From Acidobacteriota bacterium (GTDB taxonomy: Bacteria; Acidobacteriota; Thermoanaerobaculia; Multivoradales; J023), in NCBI GenBank assembly GCA_029263395.1, contig JAJCXO010000285.1, positions 1 to 64,000 on the forward strand: DNA of 64,000 nt. The letters run 5' to 3'. The notes beneath the pieces are model-generated. The model did not search any database, had not been told where the DNA came from, and saw only the letters and a program-made list of their open reading frames with translations. Positions 36,454 through 45,699 of this stretch are shown one piece after another (position 1 is the first letter of the stretch; every line of letters starts with the position of its first letter). A program made the position numbers and the translations under genes.

Positions 36454-38058
36454 ATGATGACTCTCCGAGCGCTCCTGGTTCTCTTCTGCCTGACCACCCC
36501 GCAGCTGGCTCTGGCGTCCACTCCTGAAGCGGACGCCAGACTCGGCAAGACGGACTTCCCAACGTCTGGCTCCGCTGGCGCACAAGCTCACTTTTTGCGT
36601 GGCCTACTCAACCTCCACAGCTTCGAATACAACGACGCACGTCAGGCGTTTCAGAAAGCGCGGGAGATCGAGCCCGGTTTTGCCATGGCCGCCTGGGGCG
36701 AAGCCATGACTCAGAACTTTCCGATCTGGCTGCGAGAAGATTTAGCAGCGGGCCGGCAAGCCCTAGACAGCTTGGCTCCAACCGCCGAAGAGCGACTGGC
36801 TCTGGCGCCGACAGAACGAGAAAAGGGTTATCTACGTGCGGTCGAGCTCCTGTTCGGGGACGGCGACAAACGACAACGAGACCACGCTTACCGCGACGCG
36901 ATGGCGGCCCTGGCTGAACAGTTCCCCAACGATCTGGATGCCGCCGCGTTTCATGCTCTGGCGATCCTCGGGACCTGTCATGAAGGCCGCGATATCCCGA
37001 CCTACATGCAGGCAGCGTCGGTGGCCGAAGAGGTCTTCAGCAAGAACCCGGAGCATCCCGGAGCCGCCCACTACATGATCCACTCTTACGACGACCCGGT
37101 GCACGCACCGCTGGGGCTGCGCCCGGCACGGGTCTACGCTGAGATTGCTCCGGCCGCCACCCATGCCCTCCACATGCCGTCCCATATTTTTCTGGCCCTC
37201 GGCTTGTGGGAAGAAACCGCAGCCTCGAACGAAGACTCGTGGCAGGCATCCATCGACAAAGTCGAACGCGAAGGGCTGCCGGTGGACCGCAAGAGCTTCC
37301 ATGCGCTGTTGTGGCTCGAGTACGCCTACCTGCAGATGGGTCGTCATGATGAGGCCCGGAAGCTGCTCACCATCATCGAGCAGGACAACCGGACGAGCGG
37401 TTCGAAACACACTCGGTCCTATCTCGCCACCATGCGCGCCCACTACCTGGTAGAAACCGGGCGCTGGCACGAGACCATCGACGTTCCCGAACTCGACGAT
37501 CTCGAGCTGACCTCAGTGGCAACGGTACTGCTCATGCAAGGCATGGCAGCGTTGCATGAGGGTGACATCGAGACTGCCACGGCACACCTGGCGGACTTGC
37601 GCCAACGCCGCCAACAGGTGATCGCCGACGCGACAGAGGGTCAGCCCACCGACGGCTACGCCCCGTCAGTCAAGCTCCGCACCCTGGAGGCCCAGATCAT
37701 GGAACTCGAGCTGGGTGGTTTGGTCCATCTCGCCCGAGGAGAAGTCGATCAGGGCCTCGAGCAGCTCGCCCAGGCGGCTGAACTCGAACAAGATGCCAGC
37801 TTCGGCTTTGGTCCACCAACACCTGCCAAACCCGCCCTCGAACTATATGGCGAAGCACTGCTCGATCTCGGACGAGCCGTAGAGGCTCGCGAGCAGTTGG
37901 AGAAAGCCCTGGCCCGTGCGCCACGACGAACTCACTCACTGCAAGCCTTGGCTCGCGCCACCGAGGCCCTGACGGACGAAGATCTGACCGCCCACACTCC
38001 AACAACGCACCATGAGCTTGGCCATCGATGCGACACCGCCAGCGATGCCACACCCTGA
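36454..38058 (+). CDS. Exported tetratricopeptide-repeat protein
   Basis: 534 residues with a signal peptide (LRALLVLFCLTTPQLALA). TPR-like helix pairs run through most of it, starting with AHFLRGLLNLHSFEYNDARQAF. The central block AAHYMIHSYDDPVHAPLGLR and HALHMPSHIFLALGLWEE is a conserved signature of a group of secreted TPR proteins of unknown role; it is rich in histidine and could bind metal. AAAGGA lies 5 bases before the ATG. It converges with the barrel-protein gene 33 bases further on. Confidence 0.85.
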   Translation: MMTLRALLVLFCLTTPQLALASTPEADARLGKTDFPTSGSAGAQAHFLRGLLNLHSFEYNDARQAFQKAREIEPGFAMAAWGEAMTQNFPIWLREDLAAGRQALDSLAPTAEERLALAPTEREKGYLRAVELLFGDGDKRQRDHAYRDAMAALAEQFPNDLDAAAFHALAILGTCHEGRDIPTYMQAASVAEEVFSKNPEHPGAAHYMIHSYDDPVHAPLGLRPARVYAEIAPAATHALHMPSHIFLALGLWEETAASNEDSWQASIDKVEREGLPVDRKSFHALLWLEYAYLQMGRHDEARKLLTIIEQDNRTSGSKHTRSYLATMRAHYLVETGRWHETIDVPELDDLELTSVATVLLMQGMAALHEGDIETATAHLADLRQRRQQVIADATEGQPTDGYAPSVKLRTLEAQIMELELGGLVHLARGEVDQGLEQLAQAAELEQDASFGFGPPTPAKPALELYGEALLDLGRAVEAREQLEKALARAPRRTHSLQALARATEALTDEDLTAHTPTTHHELGHRCDTASDATP

Positions 38059-38091
38059 GTGCCGAGTCTTCACCCTGACCTGGAAGCCGAG

Positions 38092-39474
38092 CTACCAGTC
38101 GAAGTAATAACGCACCTCGAGAGCGATGCTGGTGGCATCGGTGTCTGGATCGAGACCGGACTCCAACGCTGCCGGACGCTGTGACTCCAGCTGCACCGCT
38201 TCGAGCCCGAGCCGGAGATCGGGGCGCGGCTCCCAGAAAAAAGCGAGGGTCCAGGCTTCACCGTCGCCGTTGTTGTTGTCGACACCAGAGCCGTCGCGAT
38301 CGACGGTCTCGAAGGTGTCGTAACGCAGGGTGGTTCGGAACACACTGGGGTGCCACGACGCCAGCAGATAGGCGGCCTCGATGTCCGCCTGGGCATTGAA
38401 GAAATTCGGATCCCCCATGCCGGTTGAACCCTGCAGGAATTCACCCACCAGCACGAAGGTGTCGTCTAGACGCAGTTCGCCGCTGAGCAGGTCGAACTCG
38501 GTGCGCCAGGCATACTCACCACGGTGCAACTCGCGATCTCCACGATTATCCATGCGGGTGTACTGCAACACCGCACGATCGGCCCGCCGCCAGCGGAAAA
38601 ATCCGGCCCAACCCGCCCGATCATCCAAGTCGTCGCCGTAAGGCTTGGATCCATCGTCACGCTGTGCCGCAAAGCCGCCCCCGGGCTGCAACGAGTTCAG
38701 TGGCGGCAGGGGTACCACTTCACCGAACGCGGTCAAGCGATCCCCCATCGACCAGCCACGCCACGCCAACAGGGCACCATTGGCATCATTGCCACCGAAC
38801 ACCGAGGCACCCACACGCAACTCATCCTGGCTACCGGCAACCACCTGGTACTCCGTGAACAAGCCGGTCAGTCGCATCTCTTCGCCAATCCAAGTATTGA
38901 GCGCCGAAAAGGTCAGTGTGTAGGGTGATGACCAAGCAAACTCGGTATTCTCACGCGACGTGGGCAGGATGAAGTGGCCGAGCTGCAGGGCCAGTGAGCT
39001 CTTGTCTCCAGCCGGTATCGAAGCATGTAGAAACGCTTCGATCACCCCGAGTTCTCGGCCGTCCACTCGTTGCGGTTCGGCGCGCCCTCTCACATGAACG
39101 TAGGCGCCGAAAAACGGCGACGGCTGCCAATCCAAAGCCAGGTGCAGTTGTCCCGTGGCATCAATCGTGGTGTCGTCCGGACGGTCGGCGCCAAGGCTAG
39201 AGACACCGAATCCTCCTTCGCGCCAAGAGGGTTGAGAGCGGATCGAAGTGCCGCGAGCGGCGACGTAACCGTTGATGGTGAGGTCTCCCGCCTCGGCTTG
39301 GGAACCTCCCAAACCAACGAACAGACCCCACGCAGTGATCGTCAGCATCCGGCTCGACAAGACTCGGCGTAGGGGGGGTACTCGGTGAGGAGGTATCTGA
39401 CGGTGCAGGTGGCCGAACAGTTCAAACAACGGGGCGGCAACGAAGGATTGGTTTCGGGTCTTAGTACCGAACAT
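38092..39474 (-). CDS. Outer-membrane beta-barrel (porin-like) protein
   Basis: About 460 residues. A signal-like segment (MLTITAWGLFVGLGGSQAEA) is followed by many alternating hydrophobic strands, and the chain ends in VRYYFDW with a terminal aromatic residue, as in outer-membrane barrels. Acidic loops (VDRDGSGVDNNNGDGEAW) resemble calcium-binding or extracellular loops. It is reminiscent of phosphate-selective porins, but I cannot assign a substrate. The start is uncertain: the frame opens at 39531, ATG codons lie at 39474 and 39348, and none has a clear ribosome site. The signal peptide fits best with a start near 39348-39390. Confidence 0.72.
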   Translation of the reverse strand: MFGTKTRNQSFVAAPLFELFGHLHRQIPPHRVPPLRRVLSSRMLTITAWGLFVGLGGSQAEAGDLTINGYVAARGTSIRSQPSWREGGFGVSSLGADRPDDTTIDATGQLHLALDWQPSPFFGAYVHVRGRAEPQRVDGRELGVIEAFLHASIPAGDKSSLALQLGHFILPTSRENTEFAWSSPYTLTFSALNTWIGEEMRLTGLFTEYQVVAGSQDELRVGASVFGGNDANGALLAWRGWSMGDRLTAFGEVVPLPPLNSLQPGGGFAAQRDDGSKPYGDDLDDRAGWAGFFRWRRADRAVLQYTRMDNRGDRELHRGEYAWRTEFDLLSGELRLDDTFVLVGEFLQGSTGMGDPNFFNAQADIEAAYLLASWHPSVFRTTLRYDTFETVDRDGSGVDNNNGDGEAWTLAFFWEPRPDLRLGLEAVQLESQRPAALESGLDPDTDATSIALEVRYYFDW

Positions 39475-39690
39475 GTGGCTCGCTCGTCGTAACGGTTGAA
39501 TCGAAGAGGGTAGGGCGTCAGGTCTACTCAAGGCTCGTCCGCCAAGTTATATGTATCTGGGTGCCCCTTGGATGCACCCTAGGTCCTCGGCGTTACCCAA
39601 CCCTACTTTGCAACCCACTCGAAGCCCGTAACCGCCTGCACTGGAGTATCCTCGGGGGCAAGTTCTGCCATTGAGACCCTTGGAGCTCCC

Positions 39691-40740
39691 ATGTCGTATT
39701 CCCAAACCGTGTCGCCCCTCAAACCCGCATCTTTCCTCGACACCGCTTTGACCCGAGACGCCGGCATCGAGATCCCACTGATCTGCGGTGCCATGTATCC
39801 GTGCAGCAACCCGGAATTGGTTGCAGCAGCGTCAGAGGCTGGGGGTCTTGGTGTGGTCCAACCGTTGTCCTTGGTCTATGTCCATGGATACGACTTCCGT
39901 GACGGACTGCGCAAGATCCGGCAGCTCACCGAACGCCCCATCGGGCTCAACGTCATTGTCGAACGATCGTCCAAGGTTTACCTCGACCGCATGAAGGCTT
40001 ATGTCGACATAGCCATCGAGGAGGGTGTGCGATTCTTCGTCACGTCGCTCGGCAAACCTGATTGGGTCGTGAAGCGCGCCCATGCGGTCGGCGGTAAGGT
40101 CTACCACGACGTCACCGAACGGAAGTGGGCAATGAAGTCTCTCGAGGCCGACATCGACGGGCTGATCGCTGTCAACTCGCGGGCTGGTGGGCATGCCGGC
40201 ACCAGGACAGCCGGTCAACTCATCGATGAGCTTGGTGACCTCGACATCCCGATCGTCGGGGCCGGAGGTATCGGTGACGAACATGACTTCGTCGACGTTT
40301 TGCAACAAGGGTACGCTGGGGTACAGATGGGCACCCGATTCATCGCTACGACAGTGTGCACCGCTCACCAAGACTACAAACAGGCAATCGTCGATGCCGA
40401 GGAAGGAGACATCGTCCTCACCGAACGTATCAGCGGCGTGCCGGTTGCGGTCATTCGGACGCCATACCTCGAGCAAGTCGGCACCAAAGCGGGACCGGTT
40501 GCACGTTGGATGCTGCGAGGGCGTCGCACCAAACACTGGATGCGAATGGCCTATTCGTTGCAGTCGTTGTGGAAACTCAAACAGTCATCACTGCGACGAT
40601 TCTCGTCCAAGGACTTCCTGCAAGCCGGTAAAAGCGTCGCTGGTGTTCGAGCCATCGAGTCGACAGGGGACATCATCAGTCGTTTTGCTGAAACCGCCCG
40701 GCAGCATGAAATCGAGTTGTCTGTCGCAGCTGCTGGATAG
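39691..40740 (+). CDS. Nitronate monooxygenase-family flavoprotein
   Basis: 349 residues, TIM-barrel FMN enzyme. Typical blocks are LICGAMYPCSNPELVAAAS and GGLGVVQPL at the N-terminus, NSRAGGHAG in the centre, and VGAGGIGD and GVQMGTRFIAT for phosphate binding of FMN. The family oxidises alkyl nitronates such as propionate-3-nitronate; related members act as enoyl reductases, so the substrate is not certain. GGAG lies 5-6 bases before the ATG. No signal peptide. The V4R-like gene follows after about 160 bases. Confidence 0.9.
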   Translation: MSYSQTVSPLKPASFLDTALTRDAGIEIPLICGAMYPCSNPELVAAASEAGGLGVVQPLSLVYVHGYDFRDGLRKIRQLTERPIGLNVIVERSSKVYLDRMKAYVDIAIEEGVRFFVTSLGKPDWVVKRAHAVGGKVYHDVTERKWAMKSLEADIDGLIAVNSRAGGHAGTRTAGQLIDELGDLDIPIVGAGGIGDEHDFVDVLQQGYAGVQMGTRFIATTVCTAHQDYKQAIVDAEEGDIVLTERISGVPVAVIRTPYLEQVGTKAGPVARWMLRGRRTKHWMRMAYSLQSLWKLKQSSLRRFSSKDFLQAGKSVAGVRAIESTGDIISRFAETARQHEIELSVAAAG

Positions 40741-40901
40741 TGCAGGCGCCGATCCGGCATGCTAAAGTCTGACGGAGGGATCGCTAATTCACCACTTACT
40801 TGCCCGCAACTGTGTCCGGGTTGTTTAAGCCTACTCTGGTGACACAGAAGTCTGCCGAGGTCGAGACGATTTCGTGCGGTGCGTTCGACGAGGATTCGCA
40901 A

Positions 40902-41441
40902 ATGACACAATTCAAGGCCCGCTCTCCGAATGTCGAGGTACTCGGCGAAATCGTCCTCGCTTTCGTCAATGTGATGGGTGCTTTCAAGCGTATCGCCCTG
41001 GGCATTCTGGAAGAGAACGGTATCTCCGATCCACAAACCGATGCCTGGTACTCCCAACAAGCGTGGCTCGACTCGTTTCAGAAAATTGCCGAGCAGGTTG
41101 GCCCCAATACGCTCTACCAGATCGGACGGCAGATCCCGCAACAGCACTACTTTCCTCCTGGCGTCGATTCGATCGAAACGGTACTCGGAACTCTCGACGA
41201 GGCCTACCGTCAATCGCATCGTGGCGGCGAGGTCGGCCACTATCACTTCCAAGTGATCGGCCTGCGGAGCGGCAAGATGACCTGCGATAACCCTTACCCG
41301 TGTGATTTTGACCGCGGCATCATCCAGGCCCTTGTGGAGCGCTTCGAGCCGCAAGGCTCGTTGGTTGATGTCCGGCACGAAGACAACGCGCCGTGCAAGA
41401 AGTCTGGCGCGAACTCTTGCATCTACACGATCAGCTGGTAG
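40902..41441 (+). CDS. Conserved V4R/heme-NO-binding-like protein with paired cysteines
   Basis: 179 residues, cytoplasmic. Features are VEVLGEIVLAFVNVMGAF near the N-terminus, GPNTLYQIGRQIP in the middle, then CDNPYPCDFDRGII and a C-terminal PCKKSGANSCIYTISW. The final Cys-x-x-x-Gly...Cys-x-Tyr pattern resembles V4R (4-vinyl reductase) and related small-molecule-binding domains. Four cysteines near the end could bind metal. I infer a sensory or binding role, not an enzymatic one. The ATG at 40902 has a GAGGA site 8 bases upstream and is preferred to a TTG at 40800. Confidence 0.7.
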   Translation: MTQFKARSPNVEVLGEIVLAFVNVMGAFKRIALGILEENGISDPQTDAWYSQQAWLDSFQKIAEQVGPNTLYQIGRQIPQQHYFPPGVDSIETVLGTLDEAYRQSHRGGEVGHYHFQVIGLRSGKMTCDNPYPCDFDRGIIQALVERFEPQGSLVDVRHEDNAPCKKSGANSCIYTISW

Positions 41442-41498
41442 CGACCTTCACAAGGTCGTCTCTGAGCGCCAAAGAACAGCCGGACGGGCAAGACTCAG

Positions 41499-41525
41499 GG
41501 TAGGGGCGCACGGCTGTGCGCCTTT
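41499..41525. repeat. GC-rich palindrome between convergent genes
   Basis: The stem GGCGCAC / GTGCGCC (41505-41522) with a 4-base loop, preceded by GGGTAG, lies between two convergent genes. Its inner 18 bases are the reverse complement of those in the 6628-6653 palindrome. A TTTG follows on the plus strand. It can serve as a two-way terminator and looks like a dispersed palindromic element. Confidence 0.6.
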
Positions 41526-41552
41526 GTTGCTCAGGCCCTCGTGCGGGACCAC

Positions 41553-43169
41553 CTACTGCCAGGCCGAAACGTCACCGCTCTCAAAGCCATCCGAGAATAC
41601 GAACTCGTTTCGAGGGTTGTCGAGTAGCCCGTAGTCCTGGAACGGTGACGCGGGATGAAGACGCATGTCGTCGGGCGGAGTCGGCATGGCCTCCCAGGTC
41701 GCCGGATGGTCCGGCGGACTCCGATCGGTATGCGCCTGCGAGCAGCGATAGAGCACTGAGTCGTACGTCACGTAATCCCCGACTTCGTAAAACACAGGGA
41801 CGCCATTGCGATCGACATCGGTCCAAATCTCGAGCAATAGGTAGTCGAAGTCAACGGCAAAACCCGAGTCCATGAACCGGACGGGTTGAATCGGCGCGTG
41901 CAGATTGCCGCTGGCCAACACATTGTCGCCAGCTGCGGCGAAGAAGGACTGGGGTCCCTCCCAGACGTTGCTGGTCAACTCGATCGGGTTGATGACGTTG
42001 AAGATCCGAAAGACCTGGTTGAAATCGGTTGCGCCGGGATCGAGCTCGTCGTAATGAAAGTTGATCTCACGAAAGCTATTGTCGTTGATGCGATAGGTCG
42101 TAACGCCATCGCCGCTCTGGTGGATGTAGGCACCAAAATGCCGGCTGTGTGAGAAGTAGTTGTGGTGAATGTGTGAGACATCCGAGGCCGAATGCACATC
42201 ACCTGCCCAGTTTTTGCCGAAGAACATTAAGAATTTGTCGGCACCACCGATCACCAGATTGTTGTAGAACTCGACGCTGCCTTCCCGTTGATCGTACTGA
42301 ATGCCGTTGTCTTGAAAGCTCTGAAACGGATTCTTCCAGTCGAGCGCACCGAAGGCAAAGACGTTGTGATGGATCTTGCTGCCCGCTGCGAGATGACCAA
42401 ACTGCCCAATCTCGGTACCCGTGCGGAGCACCCGATTGTTGTAGACCTCGAGTTCGATCAACTTGTGCTGTGGCTGGGCTTGCGTCGATCCGAGATACAT
42501 CCCCTCGCTTCCGACATCGTGGATGTAGTTGTCGTGGATCTTGACTCGTGACATGTGAGCGTCACCGCTGTCGTTCGTCTTGAAGTTGAACCCAGCAAAG
42601 CCGACACGAGTCACCTCGAGAAACTCGATCTCGAAGTTGGTTGCACCGCCGCCGACGCCAAGGCCCGAGTTACCCTCGTCTTCCAACTCGTCGTTGATGT
42701 AGATGCCGTAACGACCGCGGCTCTGGGCATAACCGCCGACATGCCCAGGGAAATCGACATGCCCGGTTTGGGCATCCTCATCGTAACGGCCGGTCAGCAT
42801 CCAGTTGGATCCACCATTGATGGAGGACACATAGTGGAAGTCGAGCCCACCTATGCGGACCTGCCCCCCTGAATTGGTGATCACCAGCGGCCGATCCGGG
42901 GTGCGCTGAGGCAGGTTGCCAAGATTGAGGAATCGATAGTGAGCCGCTGGAATGTAGAGACGATCGAGCTGCTGCCAATCAACCTCGGGAAACGAAGCCT
43001 GGAGGTCCGGGAAGTACATGCCGCCGTTGCCACTCGGTCCGGGAAGGGTCAGAGTTGTCAACTCGCCGGCCTGAGAAGTGCTGGTTAGCACTGGGAGAAC
43101 ACTGATCAACAGCGCACAAACGTGCCCTGCCCAACCACGAGCCCCAAGGGGGGAATCACCGCGTTTCAT
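41553..43169 (-). CDS. Exported parallel beta-helix protein with C-terminal tag
   Basis: 538 residues with a signal peptide (HVCALLISVLPVLTSTSQA). Residues about 140-400 contain repeated N/H-rich rungs (IHDNYIHDVGSEGMYLG, IHHNYFSHSRHFGAYIHQ) typical of right-handed parallel beta-helices such as polysaccharide lyases. A small carbohydrate-binding-like segment (VGDYVTYDSVLYRCSQAH ... ATWEAM) follows, as in CBM5/12. The protein ends FSDGFESGDVSAWQ, a C-terminal tag shared with the divergent neighbour. The ATG at 43169 has GGAG 5 bases upstream and is preferred to a GTG at 43175. Substrate unknown, perhaps a polysaccharide. Confidence 0.82.
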   Translation of the reverse strand: MKRGDSPLGARGWAGHVCALLISVLPVLTSTSQAGELTTLTLPGPSGNGGMYFPDLQASFPEVDWQQLDRLYIPAAHYRFLNLGNLPQRTPDRPLVITNSGGQVRIGGLDFHYVSSINGGSNWMLTGRYDEDAQTGHVDFPGHVGGYAQSRGRYGIYINDELEDEGNSGLGVGGGATNFEIEFLEVTRVGFAGFNFKTNDSGDAHMSRVKIHDNYIHDVGSEGMYLGSTQAQPQHKLIELEVYNNRVLRTGTEIGQFGHLAAGSKIHHNVFAFGALDWKNPFQSFQDNGIQYDQREGSVEFYNNLVIGGADKFLMFFGKNWAGDVHSASDVSHIHHNYFSHSRHFGAYIHQSGDGVTTYRINDNSFREINFHYDELDPGATDFNQVFRIFNVINPIELTSNVWEGPQSFFAAAGDNVLASGNLHAPIQPVRFMDSGFAVDFDYLLLEIWTDVDRNGVPVFYEVGDYVTYDSVLYRCSQAHTDRSPPDHPATWEAMPTPPDDMRLHPASPFQDYGLLDNPRNEFVFSDGFESGDVSAWQ

Positions 43170-43365
43170 AACCACTCCGATTCACACCGGTCCGATTCGG
43201 TATAGGTTGAATTCAACTGACGAGTACAAGGGCCAGAAATTATACATAGCAAATTGCAGATAGGCGAACACATTAAATACTGGATCAGGTTGATGTAGCC
43301 CCCAGTGCTTGTAGTAATCTGGCTAGGTTCAGGTGCAATTTTACCGACAACAGAAGGAGATGATC

Positions 43366-45036
43366 TTGAAATTGAAGCTGCCGTTGGTGGCAGGCCTTGT
43401 CCTGCTCTGTGTCCTGGCGATTGCCATCGCCATTCCTTCGACCGTGCCTTCCATGGGCGGTAAGACACCAGAATCCACAGACGGGACGATAGCTGCATCG
43501 TCTGCTCGTGGTGAGCGAGTAGCCGCCGTCACCGCTTCGCTGTCCCAGCTCGCGCAGTCGCCAGTTCAGGCTCTGCGCCCAACGCGTGAAGGCGAAGAAG
43601 ATTCCAGGATCGAGTCTGCCTACTCGGAAGACGAGATTCTGGAGCTGATCGAGCAGGCCCATCAGATGCCTGCAGACCCCGATGTTCACCGACTCGGCGA
43701 AGGGCCGAGCGGCGGAGTCGGTTTCACCGCCGGTACCAGCTTCGACAGCATCGATATCTCGGAGTGCTGTGGCTCGGGAACGCTCAACCCGCCCGATCCC
43801 GAGATCGCTGTGGGTCAAGACCACATTGTTGCGGCGGTTAATGCATCCCTCGAGATCTACGACAAGTCGGGGACGTCCCTCCTCGGGCCGCTCTCTCTCG
43901 AGACCTTCTTCCAGTCCCTTGGTTTGGGCTGCACAATCTTCGCCTTCGATCCGAACGCGATCTATGACGAAAATGCAGACCGCTACATCATCGGCGCGGA
44001 CGGCAATGGCACGGAGTATTGTGTGGCAGTCAGTCAGACTGGAGACGCCACCGGCATGTACAATTTTTATGCTTTTCCAGTCAACGTCGGCGGTGACTTT
44101 TTCGATTACCCCCATATCGGCGTCGGCGTCGACGCGATATACGTCGGTTCCAACATGTTCGGAGGTGGTGAGGGTCGTATCTTCGCCTTCGAGAAAGCCG
44201 CCATGTACGCCGGGACTCCCGCCGCCTCGGCAACCCAGTTTTTGGGGTTTGACAACACGCCGCAACCGATGAAAATCCATGGGCCGGAACCCGCCGAAAG
44301 CAAGCACTACTTCGTCACCTCACGCAGCGGTAGCGGCGTCTTCCAGCTTTACTCTTGGGACGATCCCTTCGGCACCGACACCTTGGTTGATGAAGGCAGT
44401 CTCGACCTGCCGGCCTCGCATGGGGTCACCGTTGGCTTCGGCGTTGGCAGCCCGCAACTCGGAGGAGGCAGCATCAACAGCATCGGCCCACGTGCGCTCG
44501 ACTTCGAGTACCGCGACGGCTTCGGCTATCTGACGAACCTCGTATCGTGTAATCCTGGTGGCGGGACGGTCAACTGCGTACAGTGGGGGCAAATTGATGT
44601 GGCCACCGCTACCGTCGCGCAGGCCGGTGTCTTCGGTACCGATGGCGACTATCGCATCTTTCCAGACCTGGCCGTCAACGCCTGTGGCGACATGATGGTC
44701 GGCTACACCAAGTTGACCTCGAGCAGCCTTCCCAGTGTCTGGATGGCAGGCCGGCAGGCTTCCGACCCGCCGGGCACCATGCAGGGTGAAATAGAAATTA
44801 AAGCAGGTGAAGTCGCGTTCGGATCTTCTCGGTGGGGCGATTACACCGGCATGACGATCGACCCCGACGGCACAACCTTTTGGTATCTCGGCGAGTATTC
44901 CAAGGACATTCCAACCCAGCCCAGTTGGGGAACCTTCGTTGGTAGCGCGTCCTTTGATGACTGCACGCCCAATGGCCTCTTCGCGGACGGTTTCGAAGCC
45001 GGCGATACCTCCGGTTGGAGTAACACGAGCCCCTGA
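43366..45036 (+). CDS. Exported protein with C-terminal DGFEAGD tag
   Basis: About 556 residues. A signal peptide (KLPLVAGLVLLCVLAIAIA) is followed by a propeptide-like polar region and a mature domain with cysteines (ISECCGSG, GLGCTIF) and repeated beta strands (EIAVGQDHIVAAVNASLEIY, DRYIIGADGNG) that could form a propeller. It ends LFADGFEAGDTSGWSNTSP. AAGGAG at 43354-43359 is ideally spaced (6 bases) for the TTG at 43366; an ATG at 43360 is too close to it and a GTG at 43333 has no site. Divergent from the beta-helix gene with about 195 bases between. Function unknown. Confidence 0.8.
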   Translation: MKLKLPLVAGLVLLCVLAIAIAIPSTVPSMGGKTPESTDGTIAASSARGERVAAVTASLSQLAQSPVQALRPTREGEEDSRIESAYSEDEILELIEQAHQMPADPDVHRLGEGPSGGVGFTAGTSFDSIDISECCGSGTLNPPDPEIAVGQDHIVAAVNASLEIYDKSGTSLLGPLSLETFFQSLGLGCTIFAFDPNAIYDENADRYIIGADGNGTEYCVAVSQTGDATGMYNFYAFPVNVGGDFFDYPHIGVGVDAIYVGSNMFGGGEGRIFAFEKAAMYAGTPAASATQFLGFDNTPQPMKIHGPEPAESKHYFVTSRSGSGVFQLYSWDDPFGTDTLVDEGSLDLPASHGVTVGFGVGSPQLGGGSINSIGPRALDFEYRDGFGYLTNLVSCNPGGGTVNCVQWGQIDVATATVAQAGVFGTDGDYRIFPDLAVNACGDMMVGYTKLTSSSLPSVWMAGRQASDPPGTMQGEIEIKAGEVAFGSSRWGDYTGMTIDPDGTTFWYLGEYSKDIPTQPSWGTFVGSASFDDCTPNGLFADGFEAGDTSGWSNTSP

Positions 45037-45042
45037 TTTAGG

Positions 45043-45699
45043 CTAGACCAGTCCCAGCGAACGGGCTTCGAGAGCCGCCTGGGTACGATCGCTGACTCCC
45101 AGCTTGCCGAGGATCACCGTCATGTAGTTCTTGACGGTACCCTCGGCAAGGTAGAGCGACGCCGCAATCTCCTTGTTGGTCGCACCTCGAGCCAGCAGCC
45201 GCAGGATCGACAGTTCGCGATCCGAGAGCGGTTCTGGCAACTCGGGGGGTCGGCGACGGCGGGGCTCGAGCCGAGAGAATTCAGCCAGCACCTTAGCAGC
45301 GATCGAGGGCTGCAAGAACGATTCGCCTTGCGCCGCGGCGCGGATCGCCTCGACCAATTTTGCCGACGGCGAGTCCTTGAGCAAATAACCAGCGGCACCG
45401 AGTCGGAGCGCTTCGAAGACATCGTCATCGTCGTCGAAAGTTGTCAGCACAATGACTCTCACATCCGGATATTGTGCCCGGATCCGGCGAGTTGCCTCGA
45501 CCCCGCCCAGCACCGGCATACGTAAGTCCATCAACACCACATGCGGTTGGAGTTGCCCAGTGAGGTCGAGGCCCTGTGCGCCGTTGCTCGCCTCACCGAT
45601 CACGACGATGTCGTCGTGGACTGAAAGCAGGGTTGCGAGGCCTTCCCGAAACAGAGCCTGGTCATCCACCAGCAACACACGAACCCTATGGTCACTCAC
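45043..45699 (-). CDS. NarL/FixJ-family response regulator
   Basis: 218 residues. A receiver domain with D12-D13 and phosphoacceptor D58 in LMDLRMP, T in VLTTFDDDDD and K in LLKDSPSA is followed by a LuxR-type helix-turn-helix (LSDRELSILRLLARGATNKEIAASLYLAEGTVKNYM). It should activate or repress transcription when phosphorylated by the kinase encoded directly upstream. The GTG start at 45699 overlaps the kinase stop in GTGA, so the pair is translationally coupled. The longer frame to 45732 lies within the kinase gene and is unlikely. Confidence 0.93.
   Translation of the reverse strand: MSDHRVRVLLVDDQALFREGLATLLSVHDDIVVIGEASNGAQGLDLTGQLQPHVVLMDLRMPVLGGVEATRRIRAQYPDVRVIVLTTFDDDDDVFEALRLGAAGYLLKDSPSAKLVEAIRAAAQGESFLQPSIAAKVLAEFSRLEPRRRRPPELPEPLSDRELSILRLLARGATNKEIAASLYLAEGTVKNYMTVILGKLGVSDRTQAALEARSLGLV

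Noticed and set aside
40800-40901. Longer N-terminus for the V4R-like protein
   Set aside because: TTG start without ribosome site; the ATG at 40902 has a well-placed GAGGA and begins the conserved part.
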